Shown here: positions 36,461 through 45,643 of the stretch, one piece after another | How the letters are laid out: each line of letters begins with the position of its first letter | Position numbering within the stretch: the first letter of the stretch is position 1 | Source: Streptomyces fodineus | GTDB lineage: Bacteria > Actinomycetota > Actinomycetes > Streptomycetales > Streptomycetaceae | NCBI RefSeq assembly: GCF_001735805.1 | Contig: NZ_CP017248.1 | Location: 9,610,001 to 9,674,000 of the forward strand | Direction of reading: 5' to 3' | DNA length: 64,000 bases | Made by a program: the position numbers and the translations under genes | The notes under the pieces: model-generated | The model's database searches: none | Seen by the model: only the letters and a program-made list of their open reading frames with translations | What the model was told of the DNA's origin: nothing

Positions 36461-38623
36461 CGTCTGGATAGGTGCCGAAGCCGGCTGGCCTGGTGTACTC
36501 CGTCGCCGTGGCCCGCAGCAAGCCTGTGGCTGCCTTGTGCCCCGGCACGATCATTGCGAGCGCGCCGGCCAGGCTGATCCGGGTGGTGATGGACACGTCG
36601 TCCTCGGACAGGCACTGCGCGAGGCTCTCCGCAACGATCGGCACGTCAGGCATCAGCTTTGCGGCAAGCACGGTGTGCCAGGCGCGGACGATGGGGTCGC
36701 GTGTGTGCGCCGGCAGGTCGGACAGCCGTGAGCGGACGAGGTCGGGGTCGTCGCGGAACAGGAGGCGAAGTGCCCGATGGGTGAGTTCGTTGACCTCAGC
36801 CAGCGCAACGCGTCGGAGGTGCTCGCGCATTCTGTCGTGCGGGAGGAACTCCGCGAGCGACCACCAGTTGTACAGGTGGTGTCGCGGGGAGGTGCGCAGG
36901 CTGAGGATGAAGCTGTCGATGTGACCGTCGTCGTGCGGAACACCGAAAGCAAGCAGTCGGGCGGCAAGTTGTCGCCACGGCTCACTGCCTTGCTGGAGCC
37001 AGTCGAGCAGGGCGCGGCCCGCGGCTGCGACCGGAATCCGTAGTGGATCAGTACCTGGGTCCAGATGTGGTCGCGCAGGGCCCTGCGCACCCGCACTCGC
37101 CAGACGGTCTGCGCCGGGTCGAAGGGGACGGGCACGTCCTTCGCCAGGTGCTCCGCGGCCAGGTGTTCGGCGAACCGCCGGTGTGCGAAGCGCAGATGGG
37201 CGTCGTCGAGGAAGTAACCGGTGTCCAGCAGAGCCGTGCGCACGTGGTCGGCCCCTCCCGGCACAGTCAGGGCATGCAATGGTCCGCATTCGTCGTCGAG
37301 CAGACGCAGTACATGCCCCGACAGGTCGGATACACCATCCAGGACATGCGCCACGGCCACCCGTCCCACCAGCTCATCGATGGCATCGGTGAGGGAGCGG
37401 ACCGCGCGTAGGGCCTCCGGTGTCATGGTGCCGGCGTGGTCCATGTGTCTGAAGAACATTGTGGTGCGATTCGAGCGCCGCCCGCGCAATTCCGCGCGGA
37501 ACTGTTCGATGAGGAGATAGCTGTTGGCCGGCAGGGAGCGGCCGGGGCTCGCCTCGATCAGCCCTGCGGTCAACGTCACGAGGAAGGGCGTGGCGCGCAG
37601 CCCCGCGCGCTCCAGCCTCTCCCGCTGGTCGGTCAGGCTGTCCCCCAGTTTGGGGTCGTCGCGGAACCAGCCCTGCGCGAACCTGTCGAGCCGCGTGCTG
37701 TCGAAGGGCTTCAGCGAGCCGGTCTCACAGCCGAGCCTTCGCAGGCCCTCAACCTCGCCGCCTGATTCCAGAGCCCGAGTGGTGATCACCAGACTGACTC
37801 GGTCCGCGTGTGTCCCGGCGAAGTCGATGAGGCGGGCCGGCAAGGCGCGTTGCTCCGAGCGATCTGTCACCTCGTCCAGGGCGTCGACCATCACCAGCCA
37901 CCGGACCCCATGGGGGGCCAGTGCGTCCAAGCCGGATTCCGGCACCGCGATGCCAGCCGCGCTCAGCAGCGCCGACTCGATTGTCCGGCCCTGCTGGTCC
38001 AGGGCACTCGCCTGGACCAGCAGCGGCACCGGGTCGATCGCATGCCCCGGAGCGTGTAGATGGCGCGCGGACAGAAATGCCGAGATCTGGCGCAGCAGGG
38101 TGGACTTTCCCCCGCCCGCCTCAGCGGTGAGGATCAGCATGTGACCGGGCGGTGCGGCGCACAGCAGCTCGTCCGCCGGCTGCGGCAGGTCCCGGCCGTC
38201 CGCCACGGAGCTGCAAGACACCTCGATGGGAACGTAGAGCTCCGAGGTCACGGGCAAGCGGCGGGCGCGCCAGGGCCAGTCGAAACGGACTCCTTCTTCC
38301 TGTTGGCGTCGCAGCACTCCCATCAGTGCCGGTGTCAGCGACGGGTCGACAGCCGCGCGCTCTTCGTCCGTGTTCCGACGCTCCCGGGCTGCCGCCTCAC
38401 GCAGACCAAGCAGTTGCTCGCGTGTCTCGGCACTGACGCCGAGCGTCACCAGAATCCGTTGCAGCACCCTTTCACTCGGCACGGTCCGGCCATGGAGCGT
38501 TGTGCTCAACGTCGTGCGCCCTACCTTGGCCCGTATGCAGAAACTCTCGTGGTTGGCGTGCTTGTTGCTCGGATTCGTGTAGAGGGCTGTCAGCCGCCGC
38601 GCGAGTTCCTCCGACGCCGACAT
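36425..38623 (-). pseudogene. NACHT-type STAND NTPase with HTH-like N-terminus, frameshifted
   Basis: The start is MSASEELARRLTALYTNPSN (ATG 38623, preceded by GGGGAGG). Residues ~1-75 resemble a helix-turn-helix DNA-binding domain of XRE/pHTH type. A NACHT ATPase follows, with Walker A TAEAGGGKSTLLRQ (~166-179) and Walker B WLVMVDALDEVTD (~242-254), then VSLVITTRALE and a helical C-terminal half ending in repeat-like helices. At about 37030-37040 one base appears lost (RDHIWTQVLIHYG, then VAAAGRALLDWLQQ in another frame). The second frame continues to RYQAAKHLAG and then into LysE sequence at ~36425, so the natural C-terminus is gone. Such proteins are STAND regulators, and some are anti-phage sensors. 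Confidence 0.8.
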
Positions 38624-38730
38624 GGTGGCCTCCCCTGCGCGAACGCGTTCGGCCGCGTTCAGGCTGAACGTCGCCGAACGTTTCCGGCGGCACCTTCCCG
38701 GTATCCAACTACCCGGATCGGAAGGCCGAA

Positions 38731-38943
38731 ATGAAGCATTCCGCACTCTCGGTCGCGGTTCTCGTCTGCGGCATCATGATCGCGCTCCTGCTGTCCATGC
38801 TGCTCGACGTCGCCGCCGCTGTACTCGCCCGCCGGGACGGGCGTTCCCTCTCCGAGACACTTTGCCGAGCAGCCGTGATGTGCGCGGGCTCCTTCTCCCT
38901 CGCCTTGACCGCCATCGGCATAATCGTGTCATGGGTCGGCTGA
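38731..38943 (+). CDS. Small two-helix membrane protein divergent from the NACHT gene
   Basis: 70 residues with two hydrophobic helices (SVAVLVCGIMIALLLSMLLD and GSFSLALTAIGIIVSWVG) joined by a charged linker (ARRDGRSLSETLCRA). The ATG at 38731 follows GGAAGG. It shares a ~107-base intergenic region with the NACHT gene in divergent orientation. Its role is unknown; a membrane effector or holin-like partner is possible but unproven. Confidence 0.65.
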   Translation: MKHSALSVAVLVCGIMIALLLSMLLDVAAAVLARRDGRSLSETLCRAAVMCAGSFSLALTAIGIIVSWVG

Positions 38944-38983
38944 GGCCGGGCCGGCCTTGCGCGGCGACGCTTGTCCTCCGCGG

Positions 38984-39667
38984 TCATGAGATCACCGGGC
39001 CGGGTGCATCTACCCGACGAGAAGTCGCACGACGCGTGTGTCGGGGTGTCAGTTCTGGCCTACAAAGGGCAGGTTGCCCTGGTTGGGTGATCCGGAGTGC
39101 GACGATCAACACGGCCGCAGCCTCGGGCACGTGAGGTGTAGTCGATGCGCTGACAGCGGTGCTGCCTGGGCCGTGCGCCGTACTGAGGACCGTGCCCTGC
39201 ACGGTCGCCGAACCGCCGCCTTGGCCTGCTCGGCGCATGAGCCCAGTGATGGCCGCCGACAGAGAAGTAGCCAACAACGACGCGGCGAGCTGAACACAAA
39301 GACTTGACGGGGAACTGGGCAAACTCGAAGTCGGCAGTCCGTCGGTGACCCGGGTGACGGTCGCCGCATCGGGCCCGGGAAACACCTCAGAACGTCTCCA
39401 CGGAACGGAGCCTAGGGCCGTGAGCAGGGCGTTGTCAGCGTGGAAGCGATGACGTCCGGGTGACGACGACGTCCGCGTGACGCTCGGCTCGGAGGACAGG
39501 CCAGCGCGGGAGAGGTCCTGGATGAAGGCGACCCGGCAGACCGCCTGCTCGTCGTACTCCCGGTAGCCGTTGGCGAGTCGTTCGGCGGGCAGCAGGCCCT
39601 GCTCCTCGTAGTAGCGCAGCGAGCGGGTGCTGACCCCGGTGGCCTTGGCCAGCTCCCCGATCCGCAT
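38984..39667 (-). pseudogene. MerR-type regulator N-terminus joined to unrelated sequence
   Basis: The ATG at 39667, after GGGAGGGAG, reads MRIGELAKATGVSTRSLRYY, EEQGLLPAERLANGYREYDE and QAVCRVAFIQDLSRAGLS, a normal MerR winged-helix start of ~58 residues. It then changes to SEPSVTRTSSSPGRH, unlike any MerR dimerisation helix. The remaining frame down to 38984 is low-complexity, though a few stretches (LLATSLSAAITGLM, AAAVLIVALRI) look like shifted membrane-transporter sequence. Probably a truncated regulator whose target gene is the decayed transporter beside it. Confidence 0.6.
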
Positions 39668-39930
39668 GCCGCTCCCTCCCGCCCACCTGCCCCGGCCGCG
39701 GGCTTGACCTTGACGTCGATGCGAAAGTCTGGCGTGGCGGTCATGAGGGCGACTGAACCGAGCAGGCAGCGAACCACCGATCAGGTCCGGAACACCGTGC
39801 TGGTCACCGGGGGCCGGCACAGCGCTGAGGCGGGAGATGCCGTCCAGGTGCCGTCGATGGGGCCCTCCGCCGGGCGCGGACCGGATCGGCCGGTGTCAGC
39901 GGCGCGATCCGGTTCGCGACAAGGCGCGCG

Positions 39931-41133
39931 TCAGAACCGTGTGAGGGTCAGCCGGATTCCGGTGGGCGCGGTGTCCTGGATGTAGGAGGCGAAGTCGGCG
40001 ACGTCGTCGAAGGCGAAGCCGTAGGCCTTGCCGTCCTGGGTCGCCGCGTGGATGGCTTTCGCGTAGTGGTTGGTGAGGTCGGTCCGGTAGAAGGCCGAGG
40101 CGTCGGTGACGGGCTGGTCGGGGTTGCTGAGGAGGGTGGAGCGGTTGAAGCCGGCGCCCAGGACGGCGGCGACAGGACCGGTGGTGCCGTCGTTCGGTGC
40201 GGCGAGGTTGCCGTCGCAGAAGAGGACGTCGCGGGTGGACGGCTTGCCGAAGGTGACCGGGGCCGGACCGTCGAACGTGAACCTGTCGGCGCGCACCCGG
40301 CCCGTGAAGGTGCCCGCGTTGGTGGTGATCTTGAGGTCCTGCCCGGTGTAGGTGCTCCACACCTGGTCGATGTACGGGGCGAAGTAGTCCTTGGCGAACA
40401 GGCCCGCGTCCAGGCCGTGTCCGGGAGCGATGACGCGCAGGTCGTCGACGACCAGCGGGGCGAACTCCGCGACCTGCTTGACCGCGCTGAACACCGAAGC
40501 CCGGCCGCCGTCGCGCAGGGTGCCCGTGGTCTGGTCCTTGGCTCCGGTCAGCCGGATGCTCATCGGCACGCTGAACATGTCGACCATGGTCGTGTTGCAG
40601 AACATGCCCGCGGCGTTGTAGGTGAACTCGGCGCAGTCGTGCAGTACGCGGTAGTTGGGGTCGGAGGTCACCCAGCCGGCGGGGTACTGCAGTGCCGGGT
40701 TTCCGTTGCCGTCCTTGACGACCTTGAACTTCAGCTTCTGCCCGAGCGACACGTATATGCGGCCGGACATATAGGGGAGCTTGAGGGTGGCGTCTCCGCT
40801 CGCGGGCAGGGAGAGGGCGTAGTCGGTGAAGCCGTCCGCGCCGTTGTCGGACAGGGCTATCGGGGCCAGGGTGCCGTCAGGGGTGACCCGTACCTGCTTC
40901 CCGTCCTGGTTGCCGACGATGTAGACGTGCACCGAGGTGTTGTCGAACGAGCCGCTGTCGTTGACGATCGTCAGCGGCAGCGCGCCCGCCGCGGCGGCCT
41001 TCGTGCCGTTGTCCGCCGTACCGGCGAGGGCGTAGGGGCCGAGGGCCGCGACGGCGGGGGCGGCCACCGCCGCTCCGCCCAGGGCGAAGAACAGCTTGCG
41101 GCGGGTGAGACTGCGCTGGTGACGTGCTGCCAT
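39931..41133 (-). CDS. Secreted GH64 beta-1,3-glucanase
   Basis: 400 residues. The N-terminus MAARHQRSLTRRKLFFALGG has a twin-arginine pair and a hydrophobic stretch ending near ALAGTADN, so export by the Tat pathway is likely. The mature part is a GH64 domain (PLTIVNDSGSFDNTSVHVYI, SGRIYVSLGQKLKFKVV, DCAEFTYNAAGMFCNTTMVD, MFSVPMSIRLTG). GH64 enzymes are laminaripentaose-producing endo-beta-1,3-glucanases that attack fungal and algal walls. Start ATG 41133 after AAAGG. It lies just downstream of the GH16 glucanase on the same strand (about 80 bases), consistent with co-transcription. Confidence 0.93.
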   Translation of the reverse strand: MAARHQRSLTRRKLFFALGGAAVAAPAVAALGPYALAGTADNGTKAAAAGALPLTIVNDSGSFDNTSVHVYIVGNQDGKQVRVTPDGTLAPIALSDNGADGFTDYALSLPASGDATLKLPYMSGRIYVSLGQKLKFKVVKDGNGNPALQYPAGWVTSDPNYRVLHDCAEFTYNAAGMFCNTTMVDMFSVPMSIRLTGAKDQTTGTLRDGGRASVFSAVKQVAEFAPLVVDDLRVIAPGHGLDAGLFAKDYFAPYIDQVWSTYTGQDLKITTNAGTFTGRVRADRFTFDGPAPVTFGKPSTRDVLFCDGNLAAPNDGTTGPVAAVLGAGFNRSTLLSNPDQPVTDASAFYRTDLTNHYAKAIHAATQDGKAYGFAFDDVADFASYIQDTAPTGIRLTLTRF

Positions 41134-41212
41134 GTGCCGTGCCTTTCGTTGGTACATGTGCCTCTAGGAGGCGAGTGGGGGGTTGGTGGGGGTGGGTCGT
41201 CCGCCTTGCGGG

Positions 41213-42490
41213 TCAGCCCACGGTCCACTTCTGGTTGGCGGTGCCGCCGCAGGTCCAGATCTGCAGCCGAGTGCCGTCGGCGGCCGAACCGCCCGTGGCA
41301 TCCAGGCACTTGTCCGCCCCGACGTTGGTCAGGTCGTGGGCGGCGGTGTAGGTCCACTGCTGGGCCTTGCTGCCGTTGCAGGTGTAGAGCTGGACGGGGG
41401 TGCCGTCCCCGGTGGAACCGCCGCGCACGTCGAGGCACTTGCCCAGCGCGCGGACGGTGCCGTCACCGCCCAGCGTCCACTTCTGGGCGTCGGCACCGGT
41501 GCAGTCATGCAGCTGGATCGGCGTCCCGTCCGCGGTGGAGGCGCCGGCGACGTCGACGCACATACCGCCGATGCCCTTGACGGCACCGCGCTTGCCCGTC
41601 GACCCGGTCGAGCCGCCCGTGTCGGAGGTCGAGACGCGGACGTAGTCGATGGTCATCGTCTGCGGGAAGGAGGTGGCCGAGTCGGGGCTGCCGGGCCAGT
41701 CGCCGCCGACGGCGAGGTTCAGGATGAGGAAGAACGGGTGGTCGTAGACCCACTTCTTGCCGCCGAGGTCGGCCGGCGTGCGGGTCTCGTAGACGTGGCC
41801 GTCCACCGACCAGGTGATCGCCGTCGGGCTCCAGTCGACGGCGAAGACGTGGAAGTCGTCGGCGAACGCCTTGCCGTCGGGCAGGGTGTAGGCGGCGCCG
41901 AGGCCGCCGGAGCCGGAATAGCCGGGGCCGTGGATGGTGCCGTGGACCACGCCGGGCTCGTGACCGACGTTCTCCATGATGTCGATCTCGCCGCTGTTGG
42001 GCCAGCCCGCGCTCCCGAGGTCGTTGCCGAGCATCCAGAAGGCCGGCCAGACACCCCGGCCGCGCGGGATCTTGATGCGGGACTCGAAGTGGCCGTACGC
42101 CTGGCTGAAGGTGCGGGCCGTGTTGAGCCGGGCCGACGAGTACTGGCACGTCCCGTTCCAGCACTGTAGTCCGGAGTCGGTGTTCTTGCGCGCCGTGATC
42201 ACCAGGTGGCCTTCGCCGTCCAGGGCGGCGTTCCGGTTGCCCGGCGTGTAGTACTGCAGCTCGTGGTTGCCGTTGCCCGAACCACCGGTCTCGAGCGTCC
42301 ACTTGGCGGGGTCGGGGGCGCTTCCGGCGCTGCCGTCGAAGGCGTCGGACCAGGTCACCGCGGTGGGTGCGGCGCTGGCCCGGTTCGCGCCGGAACCGGT
42401 CGTTGTGATGAGGACGGCGGTGACGAGAGCGGCGGCGACCAGTGAGACCAGTCCGCCGAGCGTCCACCGCCGAGCGCGATGAGCTGCCAT
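41213..42490 (-). CDS. Secreted GH16 endo-beta-1,3-glucanase with CBM13 lectin domain
   Basis: 425 residues: signal peptide with one hydrophobic helix (~10-40); GH16 catalytic domain (~42-285) with the catalytic motif GEIDIMENVG (~168-177: Glu, Asp, Glu) and WPAFWMLGNDLG; short Gly/Ser/Thr linker; C-terminal ricin-type beta-trefoil (~297-425) with three QxW-like repeats (AQKWTLGG, AQQWTYTA, NQKWTVG). It cleaves beta-1,3-glucan (laminarin type), and the lectin domain binds sugar. It forms a two-gene unit with the GH64 gene. A GAGAGCGCTCTC palindrome upstream suggests LacI-type control. Confidence 0.95.
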   Translation of the reverse strand: MAAHRARRWTLGGLVSLVAAALVTAVLITTTGSGANRASAAPTAVTWSDAFDGSAGSAPDPAKWTLETGGSGNGNHELQYYTPGNRNAALDGEGHLVITARKNTDSGLQCWNGTCQYSSARLNTARTFSQAYGHFESRIKIPRGRGVWPAFWMLGNDLGSAGWPNSGEIDIMENVGHEPGVVHGTIHGPGYSGSGGLGAAYTLPDGKAFADDFHVFAVDWSPTAITWSVDGHVYETRTPADLGGKKWVYDHPFFLILNLAVGGDWPGSPDSATSFPQTMTIDYVRVSTSDTGGSTGSTGKRGAVKGIGGMCVDVAGASTADGTPIQLHDCTGADAQKWTLGGDGTVRALGKCLDVRGGSTGDGTPVQLYTCNGSKAQQWTYTAAHDLTNVGADKCLDATGGSAADGTRLQIWTCGGTANQKWTVG

Positions 42491-42575
42491 GGCTGGGATG
42501 ACACCTTGTCTTGGGGGATTCAGGTGGTTCCGCCCGTACGGCGGGCCGCGGACGAGGAGGCAGAGCGTTCCGCTT

Positions 42576-42587
42576 GAGAGCGCTCTC
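42576..42587. promoter_or_regulatory. GAGAGCGCTCTC palindrome, putative LacI-family operator
   Basis: A perfect 12-bp palindrome 86 bases upstream of the GH16 start. Its central AGCGCT is typical of operators for LacI-family sugar regulators in Streptomyces (for example the CebR site TGGGAGCGCTCCCA). No LacI gene is visible in the window. Confidence 0.6.
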
Positions 42588-42713
42588 TCGACTGCGGTGA
42601 GCCGCGGGTGGACCCCGATAGTACGCACGACGGTTACCTCGGCCAACTTGTCCGTGGCGCGCTCAACACCGCCTGAACTGCGGTTACTTGCACAGTGACT
42701 CGAGACTCAAGGT

Positions 42714-42745
42714 CGCTTAAGGAGTGTTTAGGCCTCCCTTAAGCG
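42714..42745. repeat. Inverted repeat CGCTTAAGG-N14-CCTTAAGCG
   Basis: A perfect 9-bp inverted repeat at the junction between the glucanase promoter region and the IS4 remnant. It could be an old element end, an operator or a hairpin. It is unusual here for its central TTAA. Confidence 0.5.
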
Positions 42746-42784
42746 CAGCGGCTCCGCGCTGGACGCCCATCGGAATGGCCAATT

Positions 42785-43892
42785 CCGGCGATGTGGCCGC
42801 ATTCGCACACAAGGGCCGCACTCGAACCCGCGCATGACATCGCCATTCGCATTCGGACAGAAGACACTCTGGCGCGGGCTGCGGTTGCTGGCGGTGGACG
42901 GCACCTGCTGGGACGTGGCCGACGGCCCGGCGAACGAGGCCGCCTTCGGCCGTCCCGGAAACAGTCGCGGCCACGACAAGTCCTGCTTTCCCCAGGTGCG
43001 GTTGGCCTGCCTGATCGAGGTGTGCACCCATCTCGTACTGGACGCGGAGCTGGCCGGCTGCCGCACCGGTGAAGTCACCCTGGTCAGCCGCCTGCCGCGC
43101 TCCTGCGACGCCGGTCAACTCGTCCTGGCCGACCGGGAGTTTTTGGGCGTGCCGCTGTGGCGGGCCTTCACCGCCGGCGGCGCCGATCTGTTGTGGCGGG
43201 TGCCCGCCAACCGGGTCCTGCCCGTGGAGCGGATGCTGCGGTACGGATCCTGGCTTTCGCGTATCCACGCCACCAGCGACCCGCTCCCACACCGATCCGG
43301 TCACGGTGCGGGTGGTGGCCTACCAGCTGCACGGCACCGGCCGGGCGGCCGGGGACTACCGGCTGGTGACCACCCTGCTCGATGCCCGCCGTTATCCCGC
43401 CCGCCAACTGGCCGCGCTCTACTACGAACGCTGGGAGGCAGAAGCCGTCTTCGCTGAGCTGAAGACCCATCAACGGGGGCGCCCGCATCGTGTTGAGCAG
43501 CAAGACCCCCGACGGCGTCTTACAGCAGATCTGGGCGCACCTGCTGGTCCACCACTCGCTGCGTGAGCTGATGGTGAGAACCGCTGCCACCCGGGGCCTG
43601 GATGCCGACCGGATCTCCTTCACCGAAACCCTGCGCTCCGCCCGGCGCAGCGTGACCCTCACGCCGGGCAGTTTTTCCCCCTGACCTGCTGGTCAGAACC
43701 CTCGTCCTGCTCCAGCGCGACCTGCTCGAACGCCTCCTGCCACCCAGACGCCTGCGCAGCCAGCCCCGCGTCGTCAAACGCAAGATGTCCAACTACCGGC
43801 TCAAACGGGCCGAACACCACACCTGGCCCCAACCCACCCACACCGGCGCCCAAGCAGTCCGCATCGAACGACCCCAACCCGCAACCACGTAA
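42785..43892 (+). pseudogene. IS4-family transposase, frameshifted and 5'-truncated
   Basis: Fragments in several frames follow one IS4 transposase: LWRGLRLLAVDGTCWDVADG (first catalytic Asp region), RGHDKSCFPQVRLACLIEVC, LVLADREFLGVPLWRAFTAG (second Asp), then RLVTTLLDARRYPARQLAAL, YYERWEAEAVFAELKTH (catalytic Glu, YREK-like) and the C-terminus VKRKMSNYRLKRAEHHTWPQ, stopping at 43892. The N-terminal ~70 residues are missing. At least three frameshifts; inactive. Confidence 0.85.
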
Positions 43893-44120
43893 AGCAACGG
43901 CATTGGGGCTAGGGGGGCTGTTCGAGGGGATGCGCAGCGTGACCGGTCGTGGCCAGCCTGGCGACAACGCAACGTGACCCAAGCCACTCTGTGTTACCGG
44001 CCGGTTCGCCTGAACGCCTTGTGGGTCACGTGCCAAAGTGCGCAAGGGCTGCTCTATGTGACGCATGGTGCAGGTAGCCGTTTTTGCAGAATGGCTTCAT
44101 GGATTAGCGGGGGCGCGTTA

Positions 44121-44760
44121 GTGAGTCACGACGAACCGAAGGCCGGAATGTACCTGCGGCAGCTCGGTATCAAGAACTTCCGGTCGTGTTATGACCTCGA
44201 ACTCGATTTTCAACCCGGCATCACGCTCCTCGTTGGGGAGAACAATTCCGGCAAGTCCAACGTGATCGAAGCGCTGAGGCTGGCCACGACGCCCTTGAAC
44301 CGTCGTTCGACGCGCTGGTTCGATGAGGTTGATCTGTCCCACGGACGCGAAGGCCAGGAGGCTCAGTTCCGAGCGACGTACGACGGACTGACGGCAGCCC
44401 AGCGGGCCCACTACATAGCTGCCCTCGACGTGGGATCAAACCAGGCTGCCTACACGACGACGTACAAGCGGGACGAAGCCCGGCAGCAAATGCGTCCGAC
44501 CGTGACTGTGGGTCCGGTGGACGGTCCAGACGCTGAACCCGACAAGCGCGACCAGATCGCGCACGTCTACCTGGCACCGCTGAGGGATGCGCAGCGCGAG
44601 CTGGACTCCTCGGACGGGAACCGGCTGCTGAGGATCATCCGCTACCTCACCGAGGAAGACGAACAGGAAGCCTTTCGCGCGCAGTGGCCAGATTCAAGCA
44701 TGTGTTCGATTTTCTTGGCCACTCCGTCCGACCCTGACAAGGTGGCGGTTGTGGTCGCTG
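44121..44760 (+). pseudogene. OLD-family ATP-dependent endonuclease, truncated
   Basis: GTG 44121 starts MSHDEPKAGMYLRQLGIKNF, then RSCYDLELDFQPGITLLVGE and NNSGKSNVIEALRLAT, the N-terminal SMC-like ATPase half (Walker A GENNSGKSN) of overcoming-lysogenization-defect nucleases, and continues with HVYLAPLRDAQRELDSSDGN and RLLRIIRYLTEEDEQEAFR. The match fades around 44700-44760. The frame runs on into IS110 flanking DNA, so the signature motif, Walker B and Toprim nuclease domain are all missing. OLD proteins take part in phage defence and DNA repair. Confidence 0.75.
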
Positions 44761-44997
44761 AGCGTCTCAGATGGCCTTACGTTCCAGGGACGGGATGGTC
44801 GAGCCCTTCGTATGGTTGGGCCGCCCAGGGGCATCGGGTGCGGCTCTTAGTTGGCTGCCGGCCGTGGCTGCAGTGGCTTGGCCGCCCGGCGCCCCAAGAC
44901 GCGGCCGCCAGATTGGGAAGTGCGAGCAGATCGCTGTGTAAGGCCATGCCGCGAGGTCGTCCGTGGCACCAACCGCCCACACGGCGTCTGGAGCTCC

Positions 44998-45197
44998 ATG
45001 AACCGGATCTGGGCCGGCATCGACAGCGGCAAGACCCACCACCGCTGCCTGGTCCTCAATGAAAGCGGCGAAACGCTGCTCTTCCGTCGTGTCGTCAACG
45101 ACGAGCCGGAGCTCCTCAAGCCCCTCGACGCCGTACTCGCCCTCGGTGACCAGGTGACCTGGGCCGTGGATATGGTCGGCGGTGAGCCCGCCCTCTT
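44998..45197 (+). pseudogene. IS110-family transposase N-terminal fragment
   Basis: The ATG at 44998 reads MNRIWAGIDSGKTHHRCLVL, then NESGETLLFRRVVNDEPELL and WAVDMVGGEPALL. This is the DEDD RuvC-like start of IS110 transposases. After ~66 residues it ends in unrelated sequence, so only the front is left. Confidence 0.8.
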
Positions 45198-45387
45198 AAG
45201 CCGCCCAGTAACCCATTGCCGCCACGACGAAAGTGACCACCAAAGGGACCACAACATTCAGCTGCACGGGCCACAAGGCTACCCAATACCGGATGAGCAC
45301 GCATAAACCTCACACCTGGTCCGGTCATCGCAGAGAATCTGGGCTCTGGTCGAGGCGACACACCTCTGCGGCGGCTGCATAACGTGA

Positions 45388-45495
45388 GCGAATCCGGCCA
45401 ATTCATCCTTGCCGCCCACCTGCCGCCCTACGCCCCCGACCTCAACCCATTCGAGAGCATCTGGTCCCTGCGGCAGACGAAGCGCTCTCGGGCTG
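45388..45495 (+). pseudogene. IS630-type transposase C-terminal fragment
   Basis: A frame reading ILAAHLPPYAPDLNPFESIW followed by SLRQTKR is the final catalytic-Glu region of IS630/Tc1-like transposases (LPPYAPDLNP-x-E). It is unrelated to the intact element at 28.4 kb, which has SWINQVERW at this position. No other part is visible. Confidence 0.7.
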
Positions 45496-45643
45496 CGGGT
45501 AGCGGTCTGCCCTGGCGGACCGGGCCGGTGCCTGCCTGGCCCGCGTCTTTGGGGCGGCCGTGAGCCGGAGCACGGTCCCGCGCCTGGTCGACGTTCTTCC
45601 GGAACCGGGGGTGCCCGCGCCGCGCGTGGGCGGTCGCGACGAA

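Noticed and set aside
40048..42169. Two long plus-strand frames opposite the glucanase genes
   Set aside because: Antisense shadows; the minus strand encodes signal peptides and full GH64 and GH16 domains.
42714..42745. TTAA-centred inverted repeat as the left end of the IS4 remnant
   Set aside because: No matching repeat was found at the right side near 43892-43930, so it cannot be confirmed as an element end.
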